A stretch of 64,000 nucleotides of DNA, taken from Nageia nagi (Eukaryota; Pinophyta). The stretch lies in the NCBI GenBank assembly GCA_050084985.1, contig JBITNC010000002.1, positions 11,098,001-11,162,000 on the forward strand, given 5' to 3'. Of this stretch, positions 11,201 to 22,345 are shown one piece after another. Position 1 is the stretch's first letter. The number at the start of each line of letters is the position of its first letter. The notes beneath the pieces were generated by a model. That model did not search any database and was not told where the DNA came from. It saw only the letters and a list, made by a program, of their open reading frames with translations. A program made the position numbers and the translations under genes.

Positions 11201-12171
11201 ACTGACATAAAAACATAATCAAGAACACATTCATAACCATCCTAATGTCTCCTTTCTCTATCAGCGCAGGGGCCACCACCCATAAAACCATCTGCACAAA
11301 AATAAAATGCACCGATAAGATTAATATAAAACCTAAAACTCAGCTCAATAGCCCACATGGTAAGTATATGCTGCAGTGGTCTTTACTCATCCTGGAAGCT
11401 CTGGTTAGACTTATCTCCTTTATGGAAGGATTTGAACATGTGACCTATTGTATATTATACCAGTTGCCAGGAGAATACAAGTGACCAGTTTTAAGGAAAA
11501 AATATTATTGACTCAATAAACTGTGATACTATATAAATTATGAAATACAAGGGAGAATGATTGACTATGTATCTCTGTCTGACCTGAGGCAAAGGCAGGA
11601 TCACAAAAACATCAAATAGGAATCCTTTTCTTGATGCTAAGTAACGCAAGGCAATAGAGCGAGGATCTGTGACAAGAGTTCCAGAGCCCACAACCAGAGA
11701 CTCCTTTGAAACATAAGCTAACTTTAGCTGAAGCCATATGTTCCACAAATGCATTGTATCGCTCATGGTTCTCAAAACCGTGACAGTTATGGCAAACCAT
11801 CCATCCACATATAAACACATGAATTTTTTACTGACTGAGAGAGCATAGAAAAACAATGGATCAACAGCCAATCCAACTCCACATATGAGAAGAAAGAGGC
11901 GGTTCCATTCCTGAACTGCTTTCGTTCTGGGATCCAAAATTCTTCCAAATATCCATCTATTATTGGTTGGAATGTGGCATGTTTCAATGTGGTTGTCATT
12001 TTCTAAGGATTCTGGATTAAAACCTAAATTCAGGGCCTCTGGATGATGATTGATTTCGTCACTGGTGCACATGTAGGAGGAGCTCTGGGCTTCCGGGCTT
12101 AGGCTTCTGGTCCTTGGAGTATTCTCCATGGAATTCTTTAATTCAATACCGCTCTTCCTACCGAATATCAT
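8235..12171 (-). CDS. CNGC4: Cyclic nucleotide-gated ion channel, CNGC4-like, 7 exons
   Basis: Plasma-membrane cation channel subunit; the CNGC2/CNGC4 clade acts in Ca2+ signalling in immunity and development. Coding exons (minus strand): 12171-11584, 11291-11076, 10756-10446, 10357-10249, 10146-9910, 9741-9655 and 8762-8235. All introns are GT-AG, phases agree, and the sum is 2076 nt (691 residues plus TGA), near the Arabidopsis CNGC4 length. Residues 1-90 are the cytosolic N-terminus with ILDPR at 78-82; S1-S4 follow in exons 1-2; the pore loop TLSTFGN is at about 370-376; S6 is at about 382-408. The C-linker is exon 5. The cyclic nucleotide-binding domain starts near 488, with phosphate-binding cassette GPGNFCGDELLSW at 552-564 and an IQ-type calmodulin site at 628-643. 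The last exon is GC-rich. The assignment rests on near-continuous resemblance to CNGC4, especially exons 4-7. The frame stays open upstream of the ATG to an acceptor-like TTTCAG (about 12215), so a 5' leader intron or an upstream start is possible. Confidence 0.93.
9443..9595 (+). repeat. 153-bp dispersed repeat, copy 2, in CNGC intron 6
   Basis: Same orientation and length as the copy at 4171-4323, with similarity from TAGGATCC to CTGTTGAAT. It sits in the largest intron (8763-9654, 892 bp), ending about 60 bp from the donor of exon 6 on the minus strand, so it is transcribed in the pre-mRNA. No target-site duplication is obvious. Confidence 0.85.
9754..9901. repeat. 74-bp tandem duplication in CNGC intron 5
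   Basis: Two diverged copies, both opening TTTTAACCAG (at 9754 and 9828) and both closing with GTAGCTATAAA, fill most of the 168-bp intron between exons 5 and 6. The duplication therefore roughly doubled the intron without touching the splice sites. Confidence 0.85.
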
Positions 12172-14500
12172 CGACCTTACTGCTTGCCCTTTTCTCCCTT
12201 GTCTTGCCCTCCACCTGAAAGATTATGAATATACTTTGATTATAACAATCATATTTCCAAGATTATATCTGAAACTAAATTAATGTACCCTTAACAAACC
12301 CAGTCAAATTTTCATAGAAGTTTTTTCTAGAGAAGAAAAGTTGATATTTTTTCTCTGCACTTTTGAATGAAAAGTTCATATTTTAAACTACTGAACTTAC
12401 CCAGATTTTCCCTATTGATACGAATAAATCCAATCGGTCTCTCCTCCATTTCAAAGGCCTGTAAACAACTGCTTTAGTCTATCCACGCTCAGTTTATCCC
12501 TACACTAGGCATTGCTCATAATTCTCAGCAAAAAAGACCCATTACAGATTTACATTGTGTCCGCCTTAAGACATCCAATAATTAATCCTAGCACCACATA
12601 TTTCTGAAGCCCCACTTCAAGCCATAATGATATTGTTCCAGTCCTTTTATCTAACCTTAAACTCCCACCACCACCAGAGAAAACATGAAGGAATTCCCTG
12701 ACCATACAAGGTAATTATTAAAACTGAATCTGGTATGCACCATATCCACTGCCATGTTTGATCTCAGATTGTAGAAATTTCAAACGTGGACAATGCAGTT
12801 TAACATCCCACAAATGAACTAGAAAGAAGACGAGGAAAGCATGAAATAATGATGACGATGTCGTGTTCTACCCAAACTTATCAGCTACACTTTTTTTGTA
12901 TTTAGCATCCTGAGGTTAGCATGATCTCTCTACAAATGACAGGAATCTCAGATGGACCCTCCAACTGAAAGGACAATTTTAATTCTATTACTGTCCATCA
13001 CCGCCATCCCCAATTGCTATCTACCTCCTCAAGCTCATAAAAACGCTTAACACCAGATTTTCCATATCTTTAAGATGAAAGCAACAGAAACTGATAACAC
13101 ACCACCTAAAAAAACTACTATATGTAGTTTCAAAAGTTTACGTGCAGATGGTAAAATGTTTTGTCACCTCATATTATTGTGCACCTACGGCTAGCTGACA
13201 AGTAGAAAGCGGTTGTGGGGTCGTGGGTTGTAGTAAGGCTCTATATAGATGGAGGAATCCTAACCCTTAGATATCTATTTATATGTGTTAATTTATGTTT
13301 TTAGGATTTTTTTTGATTGAGCATCTTGGTAGTATAGTAAAATCACTATTTTCATGTTTGCAGATGTATTATTATATCACATCAATGGAAGTTTCAAAGT
13401 TAGAATCGACATATTTAATTATAATTCATTGAATTGAGCTCTTGTCAAAAGAATGGGGCAAATTCAATATAAAAAAAGGGCAAATTCAATATAAAAATAA
13501 GGCAAATTCAACGAAGAAAAGGTTTCTATACATAGGAAATCTCGTATGGGTGAATTGTTTGTTTGGAATAGCGTGTGGTTAGATATTCCTAATAGATGGA
13601 AGATTTTTGGGCATGCCAGAGGCATGAGGAGTTCACTTCGTAGTACAATTACTACTGACCTATCTTGACCTTTCACTTAGATTAGGATAATTACTCCTCT
13701 CTAACGTTGTTGGGTGGGTACCGAGAGGCGTTGAGAATTCTCCTGGTGAAACGCCCATGGCAAACGTAAAAATTCAATATATACGTGTTGTAAGATTTGA
13801 AAAGGTTATTTAACATCATTTATTTACCAATACAAGCTAGCAATTTTGATATACTCTTAGTGTGATTTTAAGTTTGGAAAAGATTATTCAATCAATACTT
13901 ATCTAGTAATATAAAATAAGTAGCCTTTGCTTGTTTATTAATATGGTGAAAATGAGTCTTAATAAATCTATTTTAAAAGATAATGTAATAAAATTATAAA
14001 TTGAAATTTGAAGTAGATAGTCACACTTCTCTATTATATTATATTACATCATTATGTAAATAAAGTATTTTAAAATTCAGTATATAGGTATCTTGTAATA
14101 TTAAATATTATCAAACTACCTAATAGTATTAGAATTCAATGGTTGTAAAATCATAGGTTGTAACCTCAAAATCATACTACATCATATTATATCTTACTAG
14201 AGAGAATACAAGAGTACATAAATACAAAAATACAAGAAAATAATGCTGGTAATTATGATGCTAGTGAATTTTCTTATAAAATCAAGGGAAGCCTTTGGCT
14301 TAATCTTCTCGAGGGTTATTGGCTCCACATTCTAGCAAGGCAAAGTCATGACCTTGCACCTTACCAATCATACCTAAATGGAAGGTCTTTTTCCTACAAA
14401 AGGTACAACACATACAATAGATGAAAAAGTTCATATTGATGTGGTGGATACAGGGATACCACAAAACTTATTTGAAATCTTCATAGAGTAGATGTCAAGC
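12172..14500. other. 5' flank of the CNGC gene and intergenic DNA
   Basis: The region contains the promoter of the minus-strand CNGC gene. Within 12172-13200 composition is more even than in the surrounding repeats. A minus-strand acceptor-like TTTCAG at about 12215-12220 could end an intron in the 5' leader. A TATA-like CTATATAG lies near 13231-13240. Neither can be tied to a transcription start by eye. From 13250 to 14500 I see only AT-rich sequence without a recognised gene. Confidence 0.35.
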
Positions 14501-14880
14501 CTTCACAATAAGGGATTTGTAATGATGATCCTTAAAACCACCACAATATAGTGGAGTTATCATACTTCAAATTACTTATTTTTTATGAGCTTTCAAGTGA
14601 ATTTGTGATGCTAAATCTTCATTTCAAAAATAATATTTATATTTAGTATCTTTAATAAACTTTTAATGTAACAAAAAGTGTTTAAGATTTTCTTGTAATG
14701 GGTATTAAGACCTCACAATGAGGGAATTGTAATAATGAGCCTTAATCATACAAGATAATGGAGTTATTATACTTGACATTAACTATTCGTTATTGGATTT
14801 CAAATTAATTGATGATGTTGGATCTTGATAACACTTATAATGTTTTTATTGAACTTTTGATGTAACTACATTACATAATG
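14501..14880. repeat. Two diverged direct copies, period ~210 bp
   Basis: A block beginning CTTCACAATAAGGGATTTGTAA at 14501 recurs at 14711 as CCTCACAATGAGGGAATTGTAA. Both contain ATGGAGTTAT or GTGGAGTTAT and a GATGTTGGATCTTGAT-like end. Non-coding. It may belong to the LTR-like sequence that ends at the primer-site-like motif at 15261. Confidence 0.65.
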
Positions 14881-15197
14881 TATAGTTAATCAATTCTCAA
14901 CATGTAATGTAAATGTATTTCATATGAAAGATGAAAGAAATGATAGTTGTGTATAATATTTTATGCTTGATTTGATCTTTGACTATTTATTGACTCTTGA
15001 CCTATAATATGTAAAATCAAATAACTATTTGAAATCCCCCAAGGTACTAAAGGTTATTATGGTATTTACTTTCACATGCTATGAACACAAGGTTTAGGCT
15101 TTAATGACTTTGATCAAATCCTCCTAAGTTTTACATGAGATATTGATACATGAGATATGTAAAATCATTTATAATATGAGTAACATACTTTTATATT

Positions 15198-15395
15198 AAT
15201 CAATTTGCTAATTTATGTGTATCCATTCATTAATGACTTTGATCAAATCCTCCTTAGATCAATGGTATTAGAGTAGTCTACTAACAAAGATGAAATCAAG
15301 ATACAAGAAGCTTGATCATTAGACTTAAAATTATAAGTATTCATTCATAGATATACCTTAATGAATGAATACTCATAAATTAGCAAATTGATCCT
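15198..15395. repeat. Fold-back inverted repeats
   Basis: ATCAATTTGCTAATTTATG near 15198-15218 is the reverse complement of CATAAATTAGCAAATTGAT near 15375-15394, and the similarity continues inward into ATTCATTAA-type sequence. Within it a second perfect 13-bp stem (15336-15348 with 15361-15373, loop 12 nt) is formed by AGTATTCATTCAT. This could be a small fold-back element or recombined LTR sequence. Confidence 0.7.
15261..15276 (+). other. Primer-binding-site-like motif
   Basis: AATGGTATTAGAGTAG resembles the methionine-tRNA primer site TGGTATCAGAGC with two changes. It is preceded by LTR-like sequence, but no LTR pair was found. It could mark the internal start of a degraded + strand retrotransposon. 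Confidence 0.35.
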
Positions 15396-16440
15396 ATTAA
15401 TCAAATTCAAAAAGATACAAATTAGATTTGAAATCTTGATATCAACAAATGAGGATTAAGGAATAAGATGTTCCTGAACTTGGTTTTCAAACTCATAAAT
15501 GAAACTATGAATTTTTGTTATTCCCTTTCGATAAAATAATGCACCATCTCTATTGTGAAGTCTCATGTATTTAATTTTTAGGCCCATTTTGAGGAAAACA
15601 GTGTTGATTTTCTTTGATGATATACTAAAATTTGAAAAAGATATGGGAATCCTTATTATAATAGAAACTTCAAATTTTATAGAAGAAATTACTTTTTATG
15701 AAGAAATCTAAATTCTCATGTAGATATTAAAAAATATTTATTAATTTAAACAAAAAAAGTATCTATTATTATTTATTGAATTCCAATTAATGCAATGACT
15801 AGGGCATAAAATGGAATGCATAAAATATATTAATGTAACTTAGCTATTGGACCAATTCTTGATAGATAAAAAATCTAAGTTCAAAATGAAGATACAAACT
15901 TATTATCTTACCTCGATCACAAAATGCCCATAAAATGAATGACAGCATAGGATTAAGGAAGTACCCATCGATCTTTAACATAAGTTTGGTATAAAAAATC
16001 CTTTGGGTCTAAAGCATCATCAGATGATACAAAAATCAAAATTAATGCATCAATGCATAATGTTCGTCATAATATGATCTCCGACAAGAATTTGATCAAT
16101 GGATAATCGTACAAAGATGACTAAACTAACTTCAAAATCATAAATATATCAATGGATAATGAAAAAGTGCATAAAATTTAGGTTTGATAGGTGACAACTA
16201 AAGTCACTAGTTACATAAGGTAAACCTTATCAAGATCTAATAGTTATCTCTATCACATCATTCTTCTTTTATAGAAAAGTATGTTGTATAGTGTATCTTG
16301 AATATTGCACCATAAAAGAAAGAGATATCATATAATGATGTATTATTGGGCTGAATGATAAAATATATCCCAAATAATAGTACTAAATCACATCACCTAA
16401 AATATAATTTTTAAATAAAAAAAAATCAAATTTAGGTGCT
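15396..16440. other. Intergenic, AT-rich
   Basis: No gene or diagnostic element domain is visible. The far end (16420-16460) reads on the minus strand as a purine tract AAAGGGGGGAA followed by TGTAAGCACC. That is the arrangement expected at the 3' LTR start of a minus-strand gypsy element, whose LTR would then extend into this stretch. Confidence 0.35.
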
Positions 16441-16564
16441 TACAAATTCCCCCCTTTAGATATGTGGTGGCAAAACCAAAACCATATAATATAAAGGAGA
16501 ACATAAAGCATAAAAGCAATATCCTCCTAAATGATCATCTTCACAATATGATAGGATATGATAT

Positions 16565-17270
16565 GATAAGTATTTTAGAATCCTTTTAAACCTAAAGGTT
16601 TGTAGTTCCTATCAAAATTATCTATATAAGAAAATAATATATATCATTTAAGTATTTGAATGATTGCTTCTCATATAATTAACTTGTATAATAAAATCAT
16701 TAAGCTTGTTTTGATTGTATTAGTTTAACAATTTGTGGATTAAGTTGTAATCACAAATAGCTTTGTAGATTTCTTTTATGTCTTTGTAGAGTGGGGAAAA
16801 AATGAGTATGATCTTCTATGGCATTTAGGTTACAAAAATTACAAACTCTTTTATCCCAAGGTGGTTTTAGTATTTTCCATCTACTAATTTCACTATAAAG
16901 TTCATGTGAATTAGTTCTTGATTTTGTAATTGCAAGTTTCTTTTTGAAATTATTAATATTTTATGGATATGAAGGATGTTCAAGTTTTGAGTTGATGATA
17001 TTTTTATAATAAGAGTTATTTTATATCTGATGTTATCATCATTCCAAAAAAATTGAATTACTTTATTTACAATTTGCACTTCTAATTTGTCACTATCTGA
17101 AGGGTTATGGTGTTGTGTAAGGTGTGTGTAAGCCCCAAAAATTGAGCCATTTATTGAAGTATTTCATCCAACCTCTTTTGAGATTTTGATGATTTGGGCG
17201 AGTTTGTTAGGTGAATACAAATAATATAAGGTGATCTAACTTTGAAATATTATAATTGTATACTACATAT
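16565..17270 (-). mobile_element. LINE 3' fragment A (degenerate ORF2 end)
   Basis: On the minus strand the sequence encodes, with interruptions, a non-LTR reverse transcriptase C-terminus. A basic stretch with S-R-T-N-S-H and R-W-K leads into a Cys-x2-Cys followed by I-E-D-H-T-H-F (about 16800-16870), the zinc-type motif seen after the reverse transcriptase in some LINE proteins. The whole block aligns with 21004-21735, also minus, so both are copies of one family. Stops and frameshifts make it dead. No 3' poly(A) tail or target duplication could be defined. Confidence 0.75.
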
Positions 17271-18789
17271 CATTTATTATTCCTTATTTTGAAGTTAAAA
17301 TACTGCCCCCTTTTTGAATTGCTTATTACATAAATCTCTTATGAAGTAAGAAAATCAAGGAAAACTAACATCCTTAACTTGAAGGATTTACGATTCATGC
17401 TCTACTCTCTAAGATCGATAAGGAATTCGTGAAAAGGCATAAAGAAAAAAGACTATAAGCATACATAGATTGTAAGAATTTCAACAAAGATAACATTTTA
17501 TAACATTGATTTCTATAATATAAGTAATATATAACAATCATAGTCATCAAGATTTATATGATGTTCAACCAAGACATCACATCATAGCATGAAAAAGATA
17601 TAACAATTATCATCATATTCCTTTGTATGAGTTTCAATAAAGGAAATTATATTATATAACTTGGTATGATTTTAAACCAAGAAAATCATAATATCATATA
17701 TTATAATATAAATGATATAGTATTCAACATCTCAACTTTAAATATTAAATATAGGAAATAAAATCTCTCCCTTGAATGATTGATAATTGAAAGCTCTACT
17801 CTCTAATGTTGACAAGGCTTCTTAGGTGAAAGAAAGAAAAGCTCTACCTTGGAGGATTAACAAGTGAAGGATCTAATCTCCAAGATTGACAAGGCCCTCT
17901 TCTAAAGTACAAATATCAATTGTATATGGAAGACAAAAAACCTTTTTCAAGGCCCCCTTTTGAAGAAAGGTGAAGGACATAAAGCCTCTTTCAAGGCTCT
18001 CTTCCAATGAAGGTAGTAAGCCTTCTAAATGTAGAAGAAAGTAAGCCTCTTTCAAGGCCCTCTACCAAAGAGTGATACTTAATGACCCAAGTACCAATGG
18101 GCACCTTGTGGGACTTTCAATCAAGGATACAAAAAATTGAATAAACTAATATGAAGTATAACGACTACAAGAGATGTCAAATACTTTTGACAACTTTTAC
18201 AACTTAACTAGAATGCATTGATTGGAAAAATGGCTATTGAAATTTTAGAAATAGAGTTGGAATCTAAAAAGTCTATGACTTGATCAATATTTCTTAAATT
18301 TTTCTTTTAAAAATTCCTTTAAGTGTTGTATAATGATGCATGATATTCTTTAGGTTTTTATCTTTATATTTTGATTATAGATTGCTTTTGAAACTTATGA
18401 ACCATTTATGATACTAGAAGCTTGATTTTATTAACTGTTTTAGCTTAAAAGGATGATAACATCTTATTGAAAAATCACAAAACTATCAATGAACCTTTTG
18501 AGTAACGTTTTATAATTTTTTCTAATATGGAGCAACCAATTTCATGAATTGAGTTTAGAAGCAACAATGACACAACAAGAAAAATGTAATCAATTTTGTA
18601 TTTTACAAAAATATTCTTAGAAATCATGCAATGATGCATAATATCTAAGTATAAATTTATCTAAAAGTTTCTAAGACACTACTTTTTGACTTGCTCAAAT
18701 TGCATTTAAATCTAAAAATTTAAAAAATAGCCAGAACAAGACTACCATGCATGGAACTTCTTGAGATGTATCAAATTGCTAGGTTTCTT
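17271..18789. other. Intergenic with short degenerate repeats
   Basis: AT-rich. Between about 17790 and 18065 the words GCCTCTTTCAAGGCCCTC and CTCTACTCTCTAA recur several times, giving a purine/pyrimidine-biased patch that may be the untranslated spacer of a gypsy element. The open frame at 17873-18055 (-) comes from these repeats. No gene is seen. Confidence 0.45.
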
Positions 18790-18920
18790 TTCTTATTCCC
18801 CATCAATTATAGCTAACTTGTATGTCCCAAGCCATATTTTGTAATGACAATGTAGGGACCAATCCAATTTGGCTCAAACTTCTTTTTCTTTTCAATTTGG
18901 CATCATCATAGAGTTGTGTA
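18790..18920 (-). mobile_element. Ty3/gypsy integrase C-terminal fragment
   Basis: On the minus strand, after a run of basic residues, the frame reads K-F-E-P-N-W-I-G-P-Y and continues with V-I-T-K-Y-G-L-G-T-Y-K-L. This is the conserved GPF/Y-type block near the end of plant gypsy integrases. Only this tail is recognisable and the frame breaks on both sides. A purine tract and LTR-like start about 2.3 kb downstream (16460-16440) may belong to the same minus-strand element. Confidence 0.7.
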
Positions 18921-19783
18921 TGCATGAGGAAGGTGCATGGAGGAATGTATGTGGAGTTATGGAGGATTAAGTGGTCAACCTTTTTACAAAGGTGGGTGAA
19001 GATCAACCTCCATAAATATTATGGGGTCAAATGGGGCTTAGCATCTTACAAGCATTCAAGAGGCATGGGGGAATATGCTACCTAGGTAGGCAGAGTGAAT
19101 TCAAGTGGGCTCTAGCCAAGGGGAAGGTCACATGGGAGATAAAGGGTTAGGCTAAGATGGGGTTATTAATTAATAATCATAATTAACTAAAGTATGTAGA
19201 TTTCAGGTGTTTACAATTATTATCCAAATACCATTAATGTATCATAAATAACTAAAACTTATATCTTCGTACTTATTTCATCTTATCTACATCGAACTAA
19301 AACATTTAACCATGCATTACAATTATCTTACAAAAGATAAAACCTCCAACAAAAAATGATTGATCATATTATAAAGCCAAACTAAAAATACCTTTAAATT
19401 TTTATATTCATAACTACAAACATATATTTCACTAAATTTGAACACCATCGTTACAGCTAAATATGTATATTTTTATATTTTATCTATTAAAAATTCATAC
19501 TTTTATTAAAACCCATTTTTATGAGAAAAATACTTACAACTATAATATTATGATCAAAAGGTATATTTTCTATCAAATTCACTTAAAACTTGAACCTTAT
19601 TCCTTTTAACTCAACAATTTCTTTGGTTGTATTCTTTAATATTCAAAGCTAAAATTTAATATGTCTACATCTAAAAAATTTCAAAAGACCCCTTTCTTGG
19701 AAATCATCATTTTGCTAAACGTTACTACTATTGCAAACTCTCATAAATAACTTTAAATAGCTTTAGTATCCCATTGAACTACT
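18921..19783. other. Intergenic, AT-rich
   Basis: No recognisable gene. The stretch 19000-19150 is G-rich on the + strand (repeated GGGG and AGG words) and non-coding in all frames. From 19190 the sequence is strongly AT-rich. Confidence 0.45.
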
Positions 19784-20255
19784 TTGTGTGGCCTTTACCA
19801 ATCTGACGACGAAAACGACAAAGGAGTACGTTTCCGTACACGCCTCTTTTCAAATAATGTTCCAACTGGAACTTTACGTCCGCCACCAGGCTTGCAAATT
19901 GTAGCTTGTCTCCAACCTAAAGGAGGGACACATGGGGCCCACCTGCACAGGTGGATAGAGAATTCTGACAATTGTCCCATGCTTCCCACGTGGTTGCCAT
20001 GTCACCACGCGACAATACCCTCGAGATTGATGGACGACGCCATCCATCGTCCATGTCGTCGATTTTACGTGCTGATGTGACGTCTCTGAGCTTACATGTG
20101 GGCCCACCCTGCCACATCGAGTGACGCTGACTACAAGAAGAAGGGGCTGTAGTTTGGCAGATGCAATGACCAGGGATTTCCTAACATGACGTGTCAGTTT
20201 ACCATTCGCCATTGGGCACCCACAAAGATCACACCGTTCTCGCACCATGCTAATT
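19784..20255. promoter_or_regulatory. Isolated GC/CpG-rich promoter-like island
   Basis: About 470 bp of clearly higher GC and CpG content within very AT-rich DNA. It carries a palindromic G-box CCACGTGG (19986-19993), a TGACGTC (20078-20084), a TGACGTGTCA (20187-20196) and two GGGCCCAC words (near 19934-19942 and 20099-20108) of the site II/TCP type. Such clusters of ACGT-core and GGCCCA motifs are typical of plant promoters. Open frames here exist on both strands and look like by-products of composition. No gene adjoins it, so it may be a captured or orphaned promoter. Confidence 0.45.
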
Positions 20256-20495
20256 AAAACCCTCGAGAAGATAGACCGACCTAGTAGTTGGAGATGTGAT
20301 GACGTGTATCAAATTATGCACTTATTTGTTTTATATATATATATATTTTTAGTTTTTTTTTTGGATTTATGTTGTGGAATTAGGTTTTCTATCAATATGC
20401 CATCAATATGTGAAGGGAAGAGTTTTGAACTTAGGTTTCTCTTTTTAATATTTGAGAATTTTCCTACCCATTTTCTTATCATCAATATATCTTGG

Positions 20496-20641
20496 TTGTT
20501 GGTTGAGTTGGTCATGTGATGACCCTTTTGCGACTTATGTCCTATGTTCAAGTCCCACTACGAGACATACATGTTGTATATTGACCTACTACAATTGTCC
20601 CATAGATTGCTATTGGTCTCCCATGGACATTAATATACTTT
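20496..20641 (+). mobile_element. tRNA-derived SINE-like repeat, copy 1
   Basis: About 146 bp sharing boundaries and sequence with 62071-62217. It has an RNA polymerase III A box TGGTTGAGTTGG (20500-20511), which fits TRGYNNARNNGG. A B-box-like TGTTCAAGTCC lies at 20545-20555, two changes from GGTTCGANTCC. Box spacing is as in tRNA genes. The tRNA-like head is followed by an unrelated tail ending GGACATTAATATACTTT and then (TTTC)n. No target-site duplication is evident. Confidence 0.7.
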
Positions 20642-21003
20642 CTTTCTTTCTTCAACTCCCCTAACATGAGTTGAGGTCTTATATATCTTTTTTCTCTAGG
20701 AACACCTACATGTATGACTTTTTAAGCAAATGGGTCAACAAATAATATCTTATAATTATAAATATGTAATATTTTTAAAATAATTGATGTTGATTATTAT
20801 GCCTTAGATGAGACTTCTCTTTCCTTATTCATTATCTTCTCTCTTGTAAGTTTATAATTTTGAAGTTCCTAATTTATAAAGGGAGTGAAAATCCAACCCT
20901 TCATATTTTTGCATCCAACTAAGATTATGTTAGTCTTAATTGATGAGGTCTTAAAAGTTAAACTATTGCTTAATAACTTGTTAAAGCTACTAATGTTTGG
21001 TTC
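20642..21003. other. Intergenic, AT-rich
   Basis: Nothing recognisable between the SINE-like repeat and LINE fragment B. Confidence 0.5.
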
Positions 21004-22345
21004 TAATATGATATGATATGATAAGTCTTTTACCATCCTTTTAAACCCAAAGGCTTGTAGGACCTATCAAAATTTGTTTAGATAAGAAAATAAAATATAT
21101 CAATTAGGTATTTGAATTATTGTTTCTCATATAAGTAAGTTGTATAATAAAATTGCCAAGTTTATTTTGATTGCCCTTGTTCAATAATTCATGGATTAAG
21201 CTATAATCACATATACCTTATAGGTTTCTCTTATGTCTTTGTAGAGTGGGCAAAAGAAGAGAAAATATGTCTAATCTTCTATGGCATTTATATTACAAAA
21301 TTTACAAATTCTTTTATCCCAAGGTGTTTTTGATGTTGTCTAGCTACTAGTTTCACACTGATGTTCATATGAATTAGTTATTAATTTTGCAATCACAAAT
21401 TTCTTTTTGAAATTATTAATATTATATGGATTTGATGGATGTTCAAGTTTTGGATTAATGATATTTTAATAGTAAGAGAGTTTTCTTTTATAATCTTTGA
21501 TATTATTATCATTTTAATTTTTTTGAATTACTTTATTTGTGATTTGCATTTCTTATTTATTGCTAGCAAAAGAGGTTATGTTGTTGTGCATACTCCAAAA
21601 ATCGAGCCATTTATAAAAGTATTTCAACCACCTTCTTTTAAGATGTTCATAAGTTGGGTAAGTTTGTTGGGCGACTATCGATAATCTAAGATGATCTAGA
21701 TTTGGAAGCTTAAAAATTGTATAATATGTATTCATTTAAGACTTCACTTTCAACAGGAAGTAATCTAAATTCCATGAGAAGTATAGAATAAGGTATGTGT
21801 TATTCTTAATTTTAAAGTTATAAAGGATAAATTATTTTTGAATTTGCTCAATTTTATTCCAAGTTTGTTAGAAAATACTTCCACACCAAACTTCATAGCC
21901 ATAAAATAATACCAGAGTTACAAACTAACAAGAGAAAATGGTTTTGTTTTTATCCCAATTCCAAAGTCTTGCATCTTTACACTTGTTTTCCAAGCCACAG
22001 AAGGCTTTCCACCCAACAAATATTCTTTTTTTTTTACACCTAAGTTTCAATTTAGTTTATGATTTATGTCAATACCTAAGTATTTGTAAGAGCAAACCAT
22101 CTATAAGGGTTGATTATTAAATAGGATTGTAGGGTGTGCTATCTTTTCAAATATTATTATCATAATTTTAGTTGTATCTATATTAATTGTTAATCCAAAT
22201 GTATTGCAAAATATTTGAAGAGTATTTAATTATTTTACAAGATGGTCATAATGTTTAGCTAACAAGATAATATCATTTGCATAAAGGAGAAGAATAATAA
22301 TGAGGTTATAAAGATTAATGCCTATACATCGAACTTCTTCTAAAA
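21004..22345 (-). mobile_element. LINE 3' fragment B (reverse transcriptase and C-terminus)
   Basis: Read on the minus strand from about 22345. First comes a degenerate non-LTR reverse transcriptase with the catalytic box as L-L-Y-A-N-D (Y-A-D-D with Asp to Asn) near 22270-22290. Next is a T-F-G-L-T-I-N-I-D block, then Y-K-Y-L-G near 22075, and a G-V-E-V-F-like stretch near 21880. The C-terminal region then aligns with LINE fragment A and includes the equivalent of the Cys-x2-Cys...H-F motif near 21280-21310. Stops and frameshifts are frequent. The 5' part of ORF2 is missing beyond about 22345. The LINE assignment is firm; the clade is not determined. Confidence 0.8.

Noticed and set aside
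19874-20248. 124-codon minus-strand frame in the GC-rich island
   Set aside because: Overlapping open frames occur on both strands here, as expected from high GC and few stops. No domain or start context supports a protein.
20496-20641. A functional tRNA gene
   Set aside because: A and B boxes are present but no acceptor stem or anticodon arm can be folded, and a second copy exists with the same unrelated tail; a SINE-like repeat fits better.
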